This document shows positions 10,912 to 22,358 of a stretch of DNA of 64,000 nt, in pieces. Below the pieces are notes generated by a model. It searched no databases and had not been told where the DNA came from. It worked only from the letters and a program-made list of their open reading frames with translations. The stretch is taken from NCBI RefSeq assembly GCF_000298235.1, contig NZ_BAHE01000012.1, positions 22,889 to 86,888 of the forward strand, given 5' to 3'. Source of the stretch: Gordonia namibiensis NBRC 108229. Its GTDB lineage: Bacteria > Actinomycetota > Actinomycetes > Mycobacteriales > Mycobacteriaceae. Position 1 is the stretch's first letter; each line of letters begins with the position of its first letter. The position numbers and the translations under genes are program-made.

Positions 10912-10968
10912 TTAACGCCGGTGCAACAGACCTCGTACCATTCACGAAAGGCGTTACACAGCAGAAAC
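10912..10968 (-). promoter_or_regulatory. GlnR-type boxes upstream of the formamidase promoter
   Basis: The actinobacterial GlnR consensus is gTnAC-n6-GnAAC. GTTAC-acagca-GAAAC at 10953-10968 matches all eight fixed bases. TTAAC-gccggt-GCAAC at 10912-10927 matches seven. The two sites are 41 bp apart, close to four helical turns. They lie about 80 and 120 bp upstream of the predicted fmdB start site, a position suited to nitrogen-limited activation of a formamide-degrading operon. Binding is inferred from the match only. Confidence 0.5.
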
Positions 10969-11012
10969 CTCGTGCAGGGTCGAGCGGTGTCAGAGTGACA
11001 AACGAGCGGGTT

Positions 11013-11387
11013 TCATCCTTGCGACCCGCGAACCGACGACACAGCCGACTCCTCGTACACCAGGGAGATGATCGGTTCGACCTCCCGTAGGAGCAGGGCA
11101 CCTTGAGCAGAGATCTGAAGCGTCACCCGACGACGGTCATCGGGCGCCGGGCTCCGGTACACGGCTCCGCTTTCGACCAGGGAATCGATCGCACGAGTCG
11201 CCGAGGTCGGCGGGATCACCAGGGCATCGATGAGGTCGGCCATCGACGACCCGGGGTTGGCCTCGACGGCGGCCAGGGCTCGCCACCGGTCGGCCGTCAG
11301 TCCGTGTTCGCGAAGCGCTGCGTCGAGACGGGCGGAAACGAACGCAGCCTGACGCAAGAGAGAAAGGGCGGCGAGGACTTCGGTCAT
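11013..11387 (-). CDS. MarR-family transcriptional regulator
   Basis: This 124-aa winged-helix protein starts at ATG 11387 with GGGGA upstream. MarR features are the LTADRWRALAAVEANPGSSMADLIDAL helix-turn-helix entry, recognition helix VIPPTSATRAIDSLVESGAV and the wing RSPAPDDRRRVTLQISAQG. MarR proteins usually repress neighbouring catabolic operons and are released by small ligands. It points toward fmdB, whose promoter carries a perfect palindrome, and it diverges from an amide-receptor-like gene 45 bp away. Regulation of the formamidase operon is inferred from this arrangement. Confidence 0.88.
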   Translation of the reverse strand: MTEVLAALSLLRQAAFVSARLDAALREHGLTADRWRALAAVEANPGSSMADLIDALVIPPTSATRAIDSLVESGAVYRSPAPDDRRRVTLQISAQGALLLREVEPIISLVYEESAVSSVRGSQG

Positions 11388-11432
11388 GATTGGTCCCCTT
11401 TCGCGTTGTCGCCCGCGCTCGACTCCGACGGC

Positions 11433-12587
11433 GTGCACAACCTGCAACATACCAACTCATCGCCACTTGTTCGCGGGGCCGGTGACCGACGAACTCGAAC
11501 CGATACTTCTTGCCGAGTTGCACTCGTCCTCCCTCGAACGGGGCCGGCCGGGATCTTCGGGCCGCAATGTCTGGCCGCCGCCGAACTGGCGGCAACCGAG
11601 ATCGAGGCGACGGGCGGAATCGGCGGACGGGCAGTCGAATTCGTTCATCTCGACGCTGGACGGCCGCCGGCACAGGTTGCACGCGACGTGGGGTTGCTCC
11701 TGCACGACGGCGCCATCGACGCGATATCCGGATGGCACCTGTCGAACACCCGACAGGCCATCGCCCGTGTGGTGCGTGGCTCGATTCCCTACGTGTACGC
11801 CGCCGCATACGAGGGCGGCGAGAACAGTGATGGCGTGGTGTGCAGCGGTGAGGTCCCGATCGACCAGATCCTCGCCTCCTTGCAGTGGTTTCGGCGAGAG
11901 CGCGCTCTGAAGCGCTGGTACATCGTCGGCAACGACTACATCTGGCCCCGAGGCACGGCGGCAGCTACACGGAAAGGTTTGGAGGGCAGCGATGTCGGCG
12001 TTGTCGCCGAATGCTATCTGCCGCTCGGTACCGAGGACGACTCACAGTGGGATGCGACGTGTACTGCCGTGGCCCGAGCCGAACCGGACGGCGTTCTCTC
12101 GCTCCTCGTCGGGTCCGACGCCGTCCGCTTCAACCGCGCGTTCGCGCGGCATCAGCTTGACGTCTCCATCGCCCGATTCAGTCCGTTCACCGACGAAACC
12201 GTGGTCCTCGCCAGTGGCGCCGAGGCCACCGGCGATCTGTACATCTCCGCGGGATGGTTCGCCGGCCTGGGCTCGGCGTCGGCAACGGATTTCACCACCG
12301 GATTCACACGCGCTTTCGACCTGATCCATGGGACCGGTCCCATCGGAGTCGGCGCAGCACCACCGCCGGGGACGATGGCCGAAACCACCTATTCTGGGCT
12401 GAAAGTGCTCGCCGGGATGGCCCGCGACGGCATGCCGAGTGTCGATGACGCTCGACGGGTACTCGAGTCATGGGGCTGGGACTCACCGCACGGACCGGTG
12501 GATATGCGAGACGGAAGTGCCCGGCACCGAGTTCACCTCGCGGCGGCCGACGGCGTCGGACTCGATGTCATCGCACGTGTGAACTGA
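11433..12587 (+). CDS. AmiC/UrtA-like amide- or urea-binding receptor without signal peptide
   Basis: The protein resembles AmiC, the amide-sensing member of the periplasmic leucine/branched-chain binding fold (type I). Shared landmarks are the GGIGGRAVEFVHLDAGRPP strand, SNTRQAIARVV near residue 117, YAAAYEGGENSDGVVC, IVGNDYIWPRGT near residue 170 and the C-terminal WGWDSPHGPVDMRDGSARHRVHL. I place the start at GTG 11433 (384 aa); TTG 11406 is possible. No signal peptide or lipobox is visible, so it should act in the cytoplasm as a sensor. There is no amiR and no permease beside it. Confidence 0.75.
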   Translation: MHNLQHTNSSPLVRGAGDRRTRTDTSCRVALVLPRTGPAGIFGPQCLAAAELAATEIEATGGIGGRAVEFVHLDAGRPPAQVARDVGLLLHDGAIDAISGWHLSNTRQAIARVVRGSIPYVYAAAYEGGENSDGVVCSGEVPIDQILASLQWFRRERALKRWYIVGNDYIWPRGTAAATRKGLEGSDVGVVAECYLPLGTEDDSQWDATCTAVARAEPDGVLSLLVGSDAVRFNRAFARHQLDVSIARFSPFTDETVVLASGAEATGDLYISAGWFAGLGSASATDFTTGFTRAFDLIHGTGPIGVGAAPPPGTMAETTYSGLKVLAGMARDGMPSVDDARRVLESWGWDSPHGPVDMRDGSARHRVHLAAADGVGLDVIARVN

Positions 12588-12700
12588 GGTCGCCAGCGAT
12601 CGGGACGCCTCGCGGACCGAGGTTCTACGACCCGGCCTGCCGCTCCTGACCACGGACCTCCCGCGATCATCCGGTGGCCGGCTCGCTAGGCTCAGTGCTC

Positions 12701-13021
12701 GTGACCGAGACCTCGACCTACGCGAACGTGACCCTCGACCCGGCCGCCAACGTCTACTTCGACGGCAAGTGCGTGAGCCACACGTTCCATCTCGCTGACG
12801 GCACCCGCAAGTCGGCCGGCGTGATCCTGCCCGCGACGCTGAATTTCGGTACCGGCGCACCCGAGATCATGGAACTGCACAGCGGTGCCTGCCGGGTGCG
12901 GCTCGCCGGTAGCGAGGACTGGACCACTTACGGCGCGGGCGACTCGTTCTCGGTACCCGGCGATTCCTCGTTCGACATCGAGGTCACCGACGCCGTCAGT
13001 TACGTCTGCCACTACGGCTGA
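12701..13021 (+). CDS. ppnP: Pyrimidine/purine nucleoside phosphorylase (PpnP, cupin)
   Basis: PpnP is a small cupin that phosphorolyses several nucleosides to free base and ribose 1-phosphate. GTG 12701 gives 106 aa with the family landmarks [59 protein letters not shown] and a C-terminal YVCHYG. An in-frame GTG at 12674 is possible. I prefer 12701 because a TAGGCT hexamer at 12686-12691 is placed as for a leaderless promoter. It stands alone between the amide-sensor gene and a quinone reductase gene. Confidence 0.85.
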   Translation: MTETSTYANVTLDPAANVYFDGKCVSHTFHLADGTRKSAGVILPATLNFGTGAPEIMELHSGACRVRLAGSEDWTTYGAGDSFSVPGDSSFDIEVTDAVSYVCHYG

Positions 13022-13056
13022 GGAATCATTCGGGGAGGCATCGTGTTGCACGCCAC

Positions 13057-13770
13057 ATGCGCGGCAATGCACTGTGGGTGCTCGCCCACCCCGATCAGTC
13101 CTCCCTGAGTAGCCATCTGCGGAATGTCGGTATCGCGGCGTTACGCGAAAAAGGTTGGCGCGTCGTCGAATCCGACCTCTACCGGATGAGATGGGATCCG
13201 CTCCTCGTCACCGACGACGGATCGGCCGATGTCCGCGCCGAGCAACGGAAACTCGCCGATGCCGATCTGGTGATCCTGCAGTTCCCTCTGTGGTGGTACG
13301 GCGTGCCTGCCATCCTCAAGGGCTGGTTCGACCGGGTCTTCGAGAGCGGGTTCGCCTACGACGTCCCCGACCCCGAGACCGGACGGTTCCTCAAGTACGG
13401 TCGCGGCGGACTCATCGGGAAGCGGGCGCTCGTCGTCGTGACCGCCGGGGACCGGCACGCGAGCCTCGGGCCCCGCGGGATAAGCGGCCACATCGACGAC
13501 GTGCTGTGGCCGATCCTGCATGGAACCCTCTGGTACACCGGCATGCAGCCGCTCCGACCGCACCTCATCACCGAGGCCGACGACGTCGACCAGCAAACGG
13601 TCGGTTCGGTGGAGCGGTCGCTGATCGATCGCCTCGACCACGTCGCGGAGGAAGAACCGATCTCGTATCTGCCGATGGAGGACGAGTTCTACGATCACTC
13701 GATCCGCCTGCACGACCACATCTCACCGGGCGTCGAGGGCAACGCCGCGCACCAGCACTGCGCGGTCTAG
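13057..13770 (+). CDS. Flavodoxin-fold NAD(P)H dehydrogenase (quinone)
   Basis: This 237-aa protein belongs to the KefF/MdaB/NQO1-like FMN/FAD flavodoxin-fold reductases. The opening [20 protein letters not shown] is the flavin phosphate loop. [31 protein letters not shown] around residues 71-101 is the family signature, and [14 protein letters not shown] follows. Such enzymes reduce quinones or other electrophiles in two-electron steps. Its TAG stop (13768-13770) overlaps the TAG stop of ppc on the other strand (13769-13767), so there is no space for a terminator between the convergent genes. Confidence 0.88.
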   Translation: MRGNALWVLAHPDQSSLSSHLRNVGIAALREKGWRVVESDLYRMRWDPLLVTDDGSADVRAEQRKLADADLVILQFPLWWYGVPAILKGWFDRVFESGFAYDVPDPETGRFLKYGRGGLIGKRALVVVTAGDRHASLGPRGISGHIDDVLWPILHGTLWYTGMQPLRPHLITEADDVDQQTVGSVERSLIDRLDHVAEEEPISYLPMEDEFYDHSIRLHDHISPGVEGNAAHQHCAV

Positions 13771-16607
13771 CCCGAGTTGCGCAGTGCCGTCGCCAGGCCG
13801 TTCATGGTGAGCTGGATACCGCGCCGCACCAACGGGGTGTCCTCCCCCGCACGGAATCGGCGCAGCAGTTCCACCTGCAGCAGGTTGAGCGGCTCGAGGT
13901 ACGGGAAGCGGTTGTAGACAGAGCGTTTCAGGGCCGCGTTGTCGTGCAGCAGGTCGTCGGTGCCGGTGATCTTGGCGCACATGGCGATCGTGCGCTCGTG
14001 TTCGTCGACGATCATGCCGAACACCTTGTCGCGTAGTTCCTCGTCGGGAACCAGCTGTGCGTAGCGTTCGGCGAGACCCATGTCGGACTTCGCCAGCACC
14101 TGCGCCATGTTCGACATGACCGTGCGGAAGAACGGCCACTTCTCGTAGTAGCGCTGCAAATCCTCGAGACGGGTGGGATCGTCGCCGACCCATTCCTCGA
14201 ATGCGGACCCGGTGCCGTACCAGCCCGGGAGCATCACTCGTGACTGTGTCCACGACAACACCCATGGGATCGCGCGGAGATCCGAGATCTTCTCGGTCTG
14301 CTTACGCGACGCCGGGCGGCTGCCGATGTTGAGGGCGCCGATCTCCGACAGCGGCGTCGACGTGGTGAAGTACTCGACGAATCCAGGTGTCTCGTGCACG
14401 AGGCGGCTGTACGCCGCGCGCGCCTTGGCGGCGATGTCGTCCATGATCTCGTAGGCCGACTCCGATTCGTCGCCGAGACCCTCGACGTCGAGCAGCGACG
14501 ACTCGATGGTCGCGGCCAGCAGCGTCTCCAGGTTGCGGCGTGCGGTCACCGGTTCGGCGTACTTGGCGGCGATGATCTCGCCCTGCTCGGTGATGCGCAG
14601 CGATCCCTGCACCGCGCCCGGCGGCTGCGCGAGGATCGCGTCGTAGCTGGGTCCGCCGCCGCGGCCGACGGTGCCACCGCGACCGTGGAAGAGCCGCAAC
14701 CGGATTCCCGACTTCGACGCCGCCTCGACGAGGTCGAGTTCGGCGCGGTACAGCGCCCAGTTGGCGGCCATGTAGCCGCCGTCCTTGTTGGAGTCGGAGT
14801 AGCCGAGCATGATCTCCTGCATGCCGTTCTGGGACTCCACGAGCGCCCGGTAGAACGGCACGTCGAGCACGGCGAGCAACGTGGTGGCGCCCTGCTGCAG
14901 GTCCTCGATCGTCTCGAACAGCGGCACGACCCGGACAGTGGAGCGCGGCGTGTTCTCCCCCGCGGCACCGGGGTCGTAGAGACCGGCCTCCTTCAGCAGG
15001 ATCAGGGCCTCGAGCATGTCACTCACCGAGGTGCACATGCTGATGATGTAGTTGGGCACCGCTTCCGGACCGAACGTCGCTACCGCCTTCGCCGCCGCAC
15101 GCACGATCCCGAGTTCCTTGGTCGCCAGCTCGCTGAGTTCCGCGTCGGGACTGGTGAGGGGCCGGCGCCGCTGCAGCTCGGCGGACAGGATCTCGACCCG
15201 CTCGTCCTCCCCCAGCGAGGCGTAGTCGGCGTGGACCCCCGCCCAGGCCAGGAGTTCGGCGACGACCTCCTCGTGCATGTCGGAGTTCTGACGCATGTCG
15301 AGACCGGACAGATGGAAACCGAACGTACGCACCGACTCCCGAAGCGACAGGAGGCGATCGTCGGCGATGGTGGCGTCGTTGTTGACCCGAAGCGCGGCGT
15401 CGATGACGTCCAGGTCGGCGAGCAGTTCCGATGCGTCGTCGTAGGGTGGCTTGCCGTCGACGAGGAAGAGGTCGCTCGAGGAGAGGAAGTCGTCGTCGAA
15501 CATCCCCCGCGCCGTCGCCGCGAGACGGGATCGGATGTGCCGCAACGCGAGCCGGAATGGTTCGTCGACGCCCGGGTCGTCGGCATCGGCACCGGCGAGT
15601 TCCAGCAGCGGCTCGGTGCCGGTGATCAGTCGCGCCGACATGCTCAGTTCCTGCGCGAGGTTCTCGAGTTCGGCGAGATGGTGCCCGACCGCGGTCGCGG
15701 CGGCCAGCGTGGTGGCGAGGGTGACGACCTCGGCGGTCACGAACGGGTTGCCGTCCCGGTCGCCGCCGATCCAGGACCCCATGCGGATCATCGGCTCGTC
15801 GGCGAGATCCGCCTCCGGGTACGCCGACCGCAGTGCGGCACGCACCGAGGTGTTGATCGCCGGCACCACGTCGAAGAACGAGGCATCGTAATAGCGCAGA
15901 CCGGAACGGATCTCGTCCTGGATGGTGAGTCGTTCGAGGCGGATGAGCGCGGTCTGCCACAGCGTGAGGATCTGGCGGCGGATCGCCTCGGTGACCTCGG
16001 CGTCCTCGTCGGGGGTCAGTTCGGTGCGGCCGCGGAAGCGCATCAGCTCGGTGATGCGGTTCTGCGCCTCGAACACCGTGCGACGCCGCGTCTCGGTCGG
16101 GTGGGCGGTGATGACCGGCACGACGTTGGCGTCGGCGAGCGCCTTGCCGACCTCCTCGTCACCGAGTCCGGCGTCGGCGAGCTGACGGTAGGTCGCGGCC
16201 AGGCTGGACTTCTGCGGCGGGTCACCGGCCCGCACGTGAATGGCACGGCGACGTTCGCGGTGGATGTCCTCGGCCAGGTTGGCCAGCAGCGCGAAATGGC
16301 TGAAGGCGCGGATGACGGGCACCGCGGTGGCCACGTCGAGATCGACGAACATGTCCGCGAGTTCGCTGCGATCGATCTCGTTGCGACGCACGCCGAATGC
16401 GGCCACCCGAGCCGATTCGACGAGATCGAAGACCTCGGTGCCGGAGTGCTCGGCGACGACCTCGCCGAGGATGCCGCCGAGCAGTCGGATGTCCTCGCGT
16501 AATGGTTCGGTGAGTGCACGGCCCTCGTCGTCGACGACGATGTGGTCGACGATCGAGATGGACGGACGCGATGCCGGGGCTCCCTGTGTGGGGGCGGTTT
16601 CACTCAT
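13767..16607 (-). CDS. ppc: Phosphoenolpyruvate carboxylase
   Basis: Ppc carboxylates PEP to oxaloacetate as an anaplerotic reaction. The start at ATG 16607 gives 946 aa, beginning [11 protein letters not shown]; a start 36 bases earlier is possible. Catalytic signatures are complete: [14 protein letters not shown] near residue 148 with the key histidine, [16 protein letters not shown] near residue 277, [16 protein letters not shown] near 610, and [25 protein letters not shown] with the glycine-rich loop. The C-terminus ends [11 protein letters not shown] with the conserved terminal Gly. It is downstream of the gap-pgk-tpiA-secG run, but a strong hairpin lies between secG and ppc, so it may have its own promoter. 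Confidence 0.98.
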   Translation of the reverse strand: MSETAPTQGAPASRPSISIVDHIVVDDEGRALTEPLREDIRLLGGILGEVVAEHSGTEVFDLVESARVAAFGVRRNEIDRSELADMFVDLDVATAVPVIRAFSHFALLANLAEDIHRERRRAIHVRAGDPPQKSSLAATYRQLADAGLGDEEVGKALADANVVPVITAHPTETRRRTVFEAQNRITELMRFRGRTELTPDEDAEVTEAIRRQILTLWQTALIRLERLTIQDEIRSGLRYYDASFFDVVPAINTSVRAALRSAYPEADLADEPMIRMGSWIGGDRDGNPFVTAEVVTLATTLAAATAVGHHLAELENLAQELSMSARLITGTEPLLELAGADADDPGVDEPFRLALRHIRSRLAATARGMFDDDFLSSSDLFLVDGKPPYDDASELLADLDVIDAALRVNNDATIADDRLLSLRESVRTFGFHLSGLDMRQNSDMHEEVVAELLAWAGVHADYASLGEDERVEILSAELQRRRPLTSPDAELSELATKELGIVRAAAKAVATFGPEAVPNYIISMCTSVSDMLEALILLKEAGLYDPGAAGENTPRSTVRVVPLFETIEDLQQGATTLLAVLDVPFYRALVESQNGMQEIMLGYSDSNKDGGYMAANWALYRAELDLVEAASKSGIRLRLFHGRGGTVGRGGGPSYDAILAQPPGAVQGSLRITEQGEIIAAKYAEPVTARRNLETLLAATIESSLLDVEGLGDESESAYEIMDDIAAKARAAYSRLVHETPGFVEYFTTSTPLSEIGALNIGSRPASRKQTEKISDLRAIPWVLSWTQSRVMLPGWYGTGSAFEEWVGDDPTRLEDLQRYYEKWPFFRTVMSNMAQVLAKSDMGLAERYAQLVPDEELRDKVFGMIVDEHERTIAMCAKITGTDDLLHDNAALKRSVYNRFPYLEPLNLLQVELLRRFRAGEDTPLVRRGIQLTMNGLATALRNSG

Positions 16608-16657
16608 GCCCTCAAGTATCCCGAGATCAGGGGCATCCGGCATCCCGGGGAAAGCGA

Positions 16658-16684
16658 CGGGCGACGCGTCAGACGCGTCGCCCG
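16658..16684 (-). terminator. Hairpin terminator after secG
   Basis: CGGGCGACGCGT (16658-16669) and ACGCGTCGCCCG (16673-16684) form a perfect 12-bp stem around a 3-base loop. It lies 21 bp after the secG stop and 50 bp before the ppc start. There is no U tract, as is common for actinobacterial terminators. Confidence 0.7.
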
Positions 16685-16705
16685 AGGTCGAGAGCAGAAA
16701 TCAGC

Positions 16706-16945
16706 TCAGGAAAGTTTGATGTCGACGCCCACGCCGACGATGAAGATCACCCAGATGAGGCCGACGAAGATGGTCAGCCGGTCGAGGTTGCGTTCGACGA
16801 CGCTCGAACCCGACAGGCTGGACTGGACACCGCCGCCGAACAGGGACGACAGACCGCCACCCTTGCCGCGGTGCAGCAGGACGAGCACGATCAGCAGCAC
16901 GCTGGTCACGATCAATCCGATGTCGAGTGCACCTTGCACAGTCAC
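16706..16945 (-). CDS. secG: Preprotein translocase subunit SecG
   Basis: SecG is the small auxiliary subunit of the SecYEG channel. GTG 16945 gives 79 aa with two membrane segments, GLIVTSVLLIVLVLL near residues 8-22 and LTIFVGLIWVIFIVGVGV near 58-75. Between them is the conserved cytoplasmic loop HRGKGGGLSSLFGGGVQSSLSGSSVVERNLDR. Upstream GTG/ATG codons would only add an implausible N-terminus. It follows tpiA by about 100 bp, an order typical for actinobacteria. Confidence 0.95.
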   Translation of the reverse strand: MTVQGALDIGLIVTSVLLIVLVLLHRGKGGGLSSLFGGGVQSSLSGSSVVERNLDRLTIFVGLIWVIFIVGVGVDIKLS

Positions 16946-17049
16946 GAGTCGAAACGCCCTTCCGTAAACACCTGGAGAAACAGCTGTGGCAGGTGGTGCC
17001 GACGCAAATCGACACCAACCTGCCACAGTGTACGCGTGGGTGTGACCCG

Positions 17050-17838
17050 TCAGGGCAAGGGGCCACCCGCGGCGATCGCCGACAGCGTCGCGAACTCGTC
17101 GGATTTCAGCGACGCGCCGCCGACGAGAGCCCCGTCGACGTCGGTCTGGCCGACGATGTCGCCGACGTTCTTGGCGTTCACCGAGCCGCCGTAGAGGATG
17201 CGGACCGAGGCCGCGGTCTCTGCGTCGGCGATCTCCGCGAGGGTCTCGCGGATCGCCTTGCAGACCTCCTGGGCGTCGGCGGCACTGGCCACGCGACCGG
17301 TGCCGATGGCCCAGACCGGCTCGTAGGCGATGACGGTCTTGGCGATCTCGTCGGCCGAGAGGCCCGCCAGCGAACCCTTGAGCTGCGCGACGTTGTACGC
17401 GACGTGCTCGCCGGCCTCGCGGATCTCGAGCCCCTCGCCGATGCAGACGATCGGGGTGAGCTCGTGCCGCAGCGCGGCCTTCGTCTTGGCCAGCACGACC
17501 TCGTCGGTCTCGCCGTGCAGGGTGCGACGCTCCGAGTGCCCGACGACGACGAAGGTGCAGCCGAGCTTCGCGAGGAAGGCACCGCTGATCTCGCCGGTGT
17601 AGGCGCCCGAGTCGTGCTGCGACAGGTCCTGCGCACCGTAGGTGAGCAGGAGCTTGTCCCCGTCGACGACGGTCTGCACGCTGCGGATGTCGGTGAACGG
17701 CGGGATGACCGTCACGTCGACCTTGTCGAAGTACTTCGCCGGCAGGGCGAAGGCGATCTTCTGAACCAGCGCGATGGCCTCGAGGTGGTTCAGGTTCATC
17801 TTCCAGTTGCCCGCGATGAGCGGTTTACGAGTTGCCAT
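17050..17838 (-). CDS. tpiA: Triosephosphate isomerase
   Basis: TpiA interconverts dihydroxyacetone phosphate and glyceraldehyde 3-phosphate. The 262-aa TIM barrel opens with [18 protein letters not shown] (catalytic Asn and Lys). It has [16 protein letters not shown] near residue 97 with the catalytic His, [15 protein letters not shown] near 170 with the catalytic Glu, and the phosphate loop [15 protein letters not shown]. It starts 3 bp after the pgk stop codon, so the two are translationally coupled or nearly so. Confidence 0.98.
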   Translation of the reverse strand: MATRKPLIAGNWKMNLNHLEAIALVQKIAFALPAKYFDKVDVTVIPPFTDIRSVQTVVDGDKLLLTYGAQDLSQHDSGAYTGEISGAFLAKLGCTFVVVGHSERRTLHGETDEVVLAKTKAALRHELTPIVCIGEGLEIREAGEHVAYNVAQLKGSLAGLSADEIAKTVIAYEPVWAIGTGRVASAADAQEVCKAIRETLAEIADAETAASVRILYGGSVNAKNVGDIVGQTDVDGALVGGASLKSDEFATLSAIAAGGPLP

Positions 17839-17841
17839 GGC

Positions 17842-19053
17842 TCAGCTCTCCAGCACCTTCAGTCCGGGGAGTTCCTTGCCCTCGAGGTACTCCAGCGATG
17901 CGCCACCTCCGGTGGAGATGTGCGAGAAGTCCGAGTCGGGCAGACCCAGGGTCCGCACCGCGGCGGCCGAGTCGCCGCCACCGACCACGGTGAACGCACC
18001 GTTGCCGGTCGCCCCGGCGATGGCCTCGGCGACACCGCGCGTGCCGGCCGAGAACTTCTCGAACTCGAAGACGCCCGACGGACCGTTCCAGAAGATCGTC
18101 TTGGCGCCCGAGAGGACCGCGGCGAATCGCTTCACCGACTCCGGTCCGATGTCGAGGCCCATCCAGCCGTCCGGAATGGCATCGGCAGCGACGGTCTTCG
18201 CCTCCGCGTCGGCGGCGAACTTGTCGGCCACCACGACGTCGACCGGCAGGTGGATGACGTCGCCGAAGCGCTCGAGCAGGCTCTTGCAGACCTCGATCTG
18301 GTCTTCCTGCAGCAGCGAGGTGCCCACCGAATGGCCCTGTGCGGCCAGAAAGGTGAAGGCCATGCCGCCGCCGATGACCAGCGTGTCGACCTTGGGAGCC
18401 AACGCCTCGATGACCCCGAGCTTGTCGGAGACCTTCGAGCCACCGAGGACGACCGCGTACGGGCGGGTCACGTCTTCGGTGAGCTTCGACAGGACGTCGA
18501 CCTCGGCCGCCACCAGCTCTCCCGCGTAGTGCGGGAGGAGCTTGGCGACGTCGTAGACCGAGGCCTGCTTGCGGTGGACCACTCCGAAGCCGTCCGACAC
18601 GAACGCGCCGTCGTCGCCGACGAGTTCGACGAGGGCCTTGGCGAGCTTCTCGCGCTCGGCGTCGTCCTTGGAGGTCTCCCGCGGGTCGAAGCGGATGTTC
18701 TCCAGGAGTAGGACGTCACCGTCGGTGAGACCCTCGGCGCGGGCGAGCGCGTCGGTGCCGACGACGTCACCGGCGAGCTGCACGTTGCGACCGAGCTCCT
18801 CGCCGAGACGCGCAGCGACGGGCGCGAGCGAGAACTTCGGATCCGGCTCGCCCTTCGGCCGACCCAGGTGCGCGGTGATGATCACCTTGGCACCGGCGTC
18901 GATGAGCGCGTTGAGGGTGGGCAGGGATGCGAGGATGCGACCCGGATCGGTGATCGTCGACCCGTCGAGCGGGACGTTGAAATCCGAACGGACCAGCACT
19001 CCGCGACCCGAAACACCCTCTTCCAGAAGGTTCTTCAGAGTGGGAACACCCAT
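17842..19053 (-). CDS. pgk: Phosphoglycerate kinase
   Basis: Pgk makes ATP from 1,3-bisphosphoglycerate. The 403-aa protein has the signature [13 protein letters not shown] near residue 19, [18 protein letters not shown] near residue 58, [21 protein letters not shown], the hinge [17 protein letters not shown], and nucleotide-binding [21 protein letters not shown] with [12 protein letters not shown] near the C-terminus. It is the middle gene of gap-pgk-tpiA; the gap stop is 37 bp upstream. Confidence 0.98.
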   Translation of the reverse strand: MGVPTLKNLLEEGVSGRGVLVRSDFNVPLDGSTITDPGRILASLPTLNALIDAGAKVIITAHLGRPKGEPDPKFSLAPVAARLGEELGRNVQLAGDVVGTDALARAEGLTDGDVLLLENIRFDPRETSKDDAEREKLAKALVELVGDDGAFVSDGFGVVHRKQASVYDVAKLLPHYAGELVAAEVDVLSKLTEDVTRPYAVVLGGSKVSDKLGVIEALAPKVDTLVIGGGMAFTFLAAQGHSVGTSLLQEDQIEVCKSLLERFGDVIHLPVDVVVADKFAADAEAKTVAADAIPDGWMGLDIGPESVKRFAAVLSGAKTIFWNGPSGVFEFEKFSAGTRGVAEAIAGATGNGAFTVVGGGDSAAAVRTLGLPDSDFSHISTGGGASLEYLEGKELPGLKVLES

Positions 19054-19090
19054 GAGGCGTTGACTCCTCTTTCGTTGTACGACGAGTGGA

Positions 19091-20290
<1,200 letters not shown>

Positions 20291-21274
20291 TCAGGCCTCG
20301 TCGAGCAGCTCTGAGGTGACCGCCGACTCGGTGTCCGGGATGCCGTCCTGGCGAGCTTTCTTGTCGGCCATCGACAGCAGACGACGGATGCGTCCGGCGA
20401 CGGCGTCCTTGGTCATCGGCGGATCGGCGAGCTGGCCGAGCTCCTCCAGGGAGGCCTGCCGATGGGTGATGCGCAGCTGTCCGGCCGCGACGAGATGATC
20501 AGGGACCTCGTCGCCGAGGATCTCCAGGGCGCGTTCGACGCGGGCCGCCGCGGCCACCGCCGCGCGGGCCGAGCGTCGCAGGTTGGCGTCGTCGAAGTTG
20601 GCGAGACGGTTCGCGGTCGCACGCACCTCACGGCGCATGCGGCGTTCCTCCCACACCAGGCGGGTGTCGTGGGCCCCCATCCGGGTGAGCAGGGCGCCGA
20701 TGGCCTCGCCGTCGCGGATGACGACCCGGTCGGCGCCGCGGACCTCGCGGGCCTTGGCGGTCACGCCGAGGCGACGGGCCGCTCCGACGAGGGCAAGCGC
20801 GGCCTCCGGTCCGGGGCAGCTGACCTCGAGGGCCGACGAACGTCCGGGTTCGGTCAACGAGCCGTGTGCGAGAAACGCACCGCGCCAGGCGGCTTCGGCG
20901 TCGGCGACACTTCCGCCGACGACCTGGGCGGGGAGCCCGCGCACCGGACGGCCACGCAGGTCGAGCAGGCCGGTCTGCCGGGCGAGGCCCTCGCCGTCCT
21001 TGGTGATGCGCACGATGTAACGGGCCGACTTACGCAGTCCGCCGCCACGCAGGACGTGGACGTCGGAGCCGTAGCCGAACAGGTCGTGGATCTCGCGTCG
21101 TAGGCGCCGCGCGACATTGCCCATGTCGACCTCGGCCTCGACCACCACGCGGCCGGCCACGATGTGCAAGCCGCCGGCGAATCGCAGCAGAGCCGACACC
21201 TCGGCTCTCCGGCAACTCACCTGGGTCACCGTCAGGCGACTCAGCTCGTCTTTCACCGCCGCCGTCATCGCCAC
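20291..21274 (-). CDS. whiA: Sporulation-type transcription factor WhiA
   Basis: WhiA combines a degenerate LAGLIDADG-like domain with a C-terminal helix-turn-helix and is conserved across Gram-positive bacteria, where it links to division and development. GTG 21274 ([14 protein letters not shown]) is preceded by AGGAGG and gives 327 aa; ATG 21268 is a close alternative. [41 protein letters not shown] and [19 protein letters not shown] are nearly identical to mycobacterial WhiA. The final part [28 protein letters not shown] is the DNA-binding helix-turn-helix. It follows yvcK by 64 bp. Confidence 0.96.
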   Translation of the reverse strand: MAMTAAVKDELSRLTVTQVSCRRAEVSALLRFAGGLHIVAGRVVVEAEVDMGNVARRLRREIHDLFGYGSDVHVLRGGGLRKSARYIVRITKDGEGLARQTGLLDLRGRPVRGLPAQVVGGSVADAEAAWRGAFLAHGSLTEPGRSSALEVSCPGPEAALALVGAARRLGVTAKAREVRGADRVVIRDGEAIGALLTRMGAHDTRLVWEERRMRREVRATANRLANFDDANLRRSARAAVAAAARVERALEILGDEVPDHLVAAGQLRITHRQASLEELGQLADPPMTKDAVAGRIRRLLSMADKKARQDGIPDTESAVTSELLDEA

Positions 21275-21338
21275 CGGTCCCTGTCCTCCTGTCAACAGCC
21301 CACACGTCCCTGAAGAAAACGCCGAATCATCGCCTGTG

Positions 21339-22358
21339 TCAGGCGTCCGCCCGGTCAGCGTAACGGTTCGATTCACCTTCGCACAGTTCGTTCACCACGG
21401 CGGCGACTTTCGCCGGGTCATGGACCCGACGACCGGGTACGGCGACATCGCCGACGTTCAGTTCGGCGCCGAAGAGCCCCGCCGCACGCACGAGATGCTC
21501 TCGTTCACGTCCGGCGGGCACCGACGACGCATCGACAAGGACGTTGTCGACACGGAAGGTGTCGGCGTGCGCGTGCAGGACGTGCAGATGCCGCTCCACC
21601 GAGAACCCCGGGGTCTCCCCCGGTTCGGGCGCGAGGTTGACCACCAGCACCTTGCGGGCGGCGGTGCGCTGCAGCGCCTTGAGCTGTTCGGGCACCAGCA
21701 CGTGCGGGATCACGCTGGAGAACCAGGAGCCGGGCCCGAGCATCACGAGATCGGCGGATTCGATTGCCTCGACGGCACTCTCGCAGGCGGGCGGATCCTC
21801 TGGGATCAATCGCACGCGGCGCACCTTGCCGGGCGTCGTCGCGACCGCCACCTGTCCGCGGATCTCCCGGCTGATGCGGGGGTCCGCCTCGAGTCCGGAG
21901 ACGTCGGCCTCGATGTCGAGCGGGACGGTTGACATGGGCAGCACCTGACCGACGATCCCGAACATCGACCGGAGCTCCTGCAGCGCGGCCACCGTGTCGC
22001 CGAGGACCTCCGTGAGTCCGGCCAGCATCAGGTTGCCGATGGGGTGTCCGGCGAGGGCTCCGCGACCGCCGAAGCGGTGCTGCAGCACCTCGGCCCACAG
22101 TTCGTGGCGCCGACGGGTGTCGGGATCGCCCGCGGTTTGGAAGTCCTCGAGCGCCTTGGGTGCAGACATCAACGCGGCCAGCGCCATCCGCAGGTCCCCC
22201 GGCGGGATGAGCCCGAGTTCGGCACGGAGTCGGCCCGACGACCCGCCGTCGTCGGCGACCGTCACCACCGCGGTGATGTCGGTGCTGAGGTAGCGCATGG
22301 CGGTCAGCGTCGCGTACAGGCCGTGGCCGCCGCCGAGTGCGACGATCTTCTGGGTCAT
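21339..22358 (-). CDS. yvcK: YvcK/CuvA-type gluconeogenesis factor (CofD-like)
   Basis: YvcK-family proteins bind UDP-sugars and affect cell-wall synthesis and carbon use; the mycobacterial member is CuvA. The 339-aa protein starts at ATG 22358, overlapping the rapZ stop (ATGA). The fold signatures are [19 protein letters not shown] at residues 4-22, [18 protein letters not shown] near residue 28 and [42 protein letters not shown] and [21 protein letters not shown] are also present. It is in the conserved uvrC-rapZ-yvcK-whiA order. Confidence 0.95.
   Translation of the reverse strand: MTQKIVALGGGHGLYATLTAMRYLSTDITAVVTVADDGGSSGRLRAELGLIPPGDLRMALAALMSAPKALEDFQTAGDPDTRRRHELWAEVLQHRFGGRGALAGHPIGNLMLAGLTEVLGDTVAALQELRSMFGIVGQVLPMSTVPLDIEADVSGLEADPRISREIRGQVAVATTPGKVRRVRLIPEDPPACESAVEAIESADLVMLGPGSWFSSVIPHVLVPEQLKALQRTAARKVLVVNLAPEPGETPGFSVERHLHVLHAHADTFRVDNVLVDASSVPAGREREHLVRAAGLFGAELNVGDVAVPGRRVHDPAKVAAVVNELCEGESNRYADRADA

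Noticed and set aside
14394..16502. Long open frame antisense to ppc
   Set aside because: Complete overlap with a clear PEP carboxylase and atypical composition.
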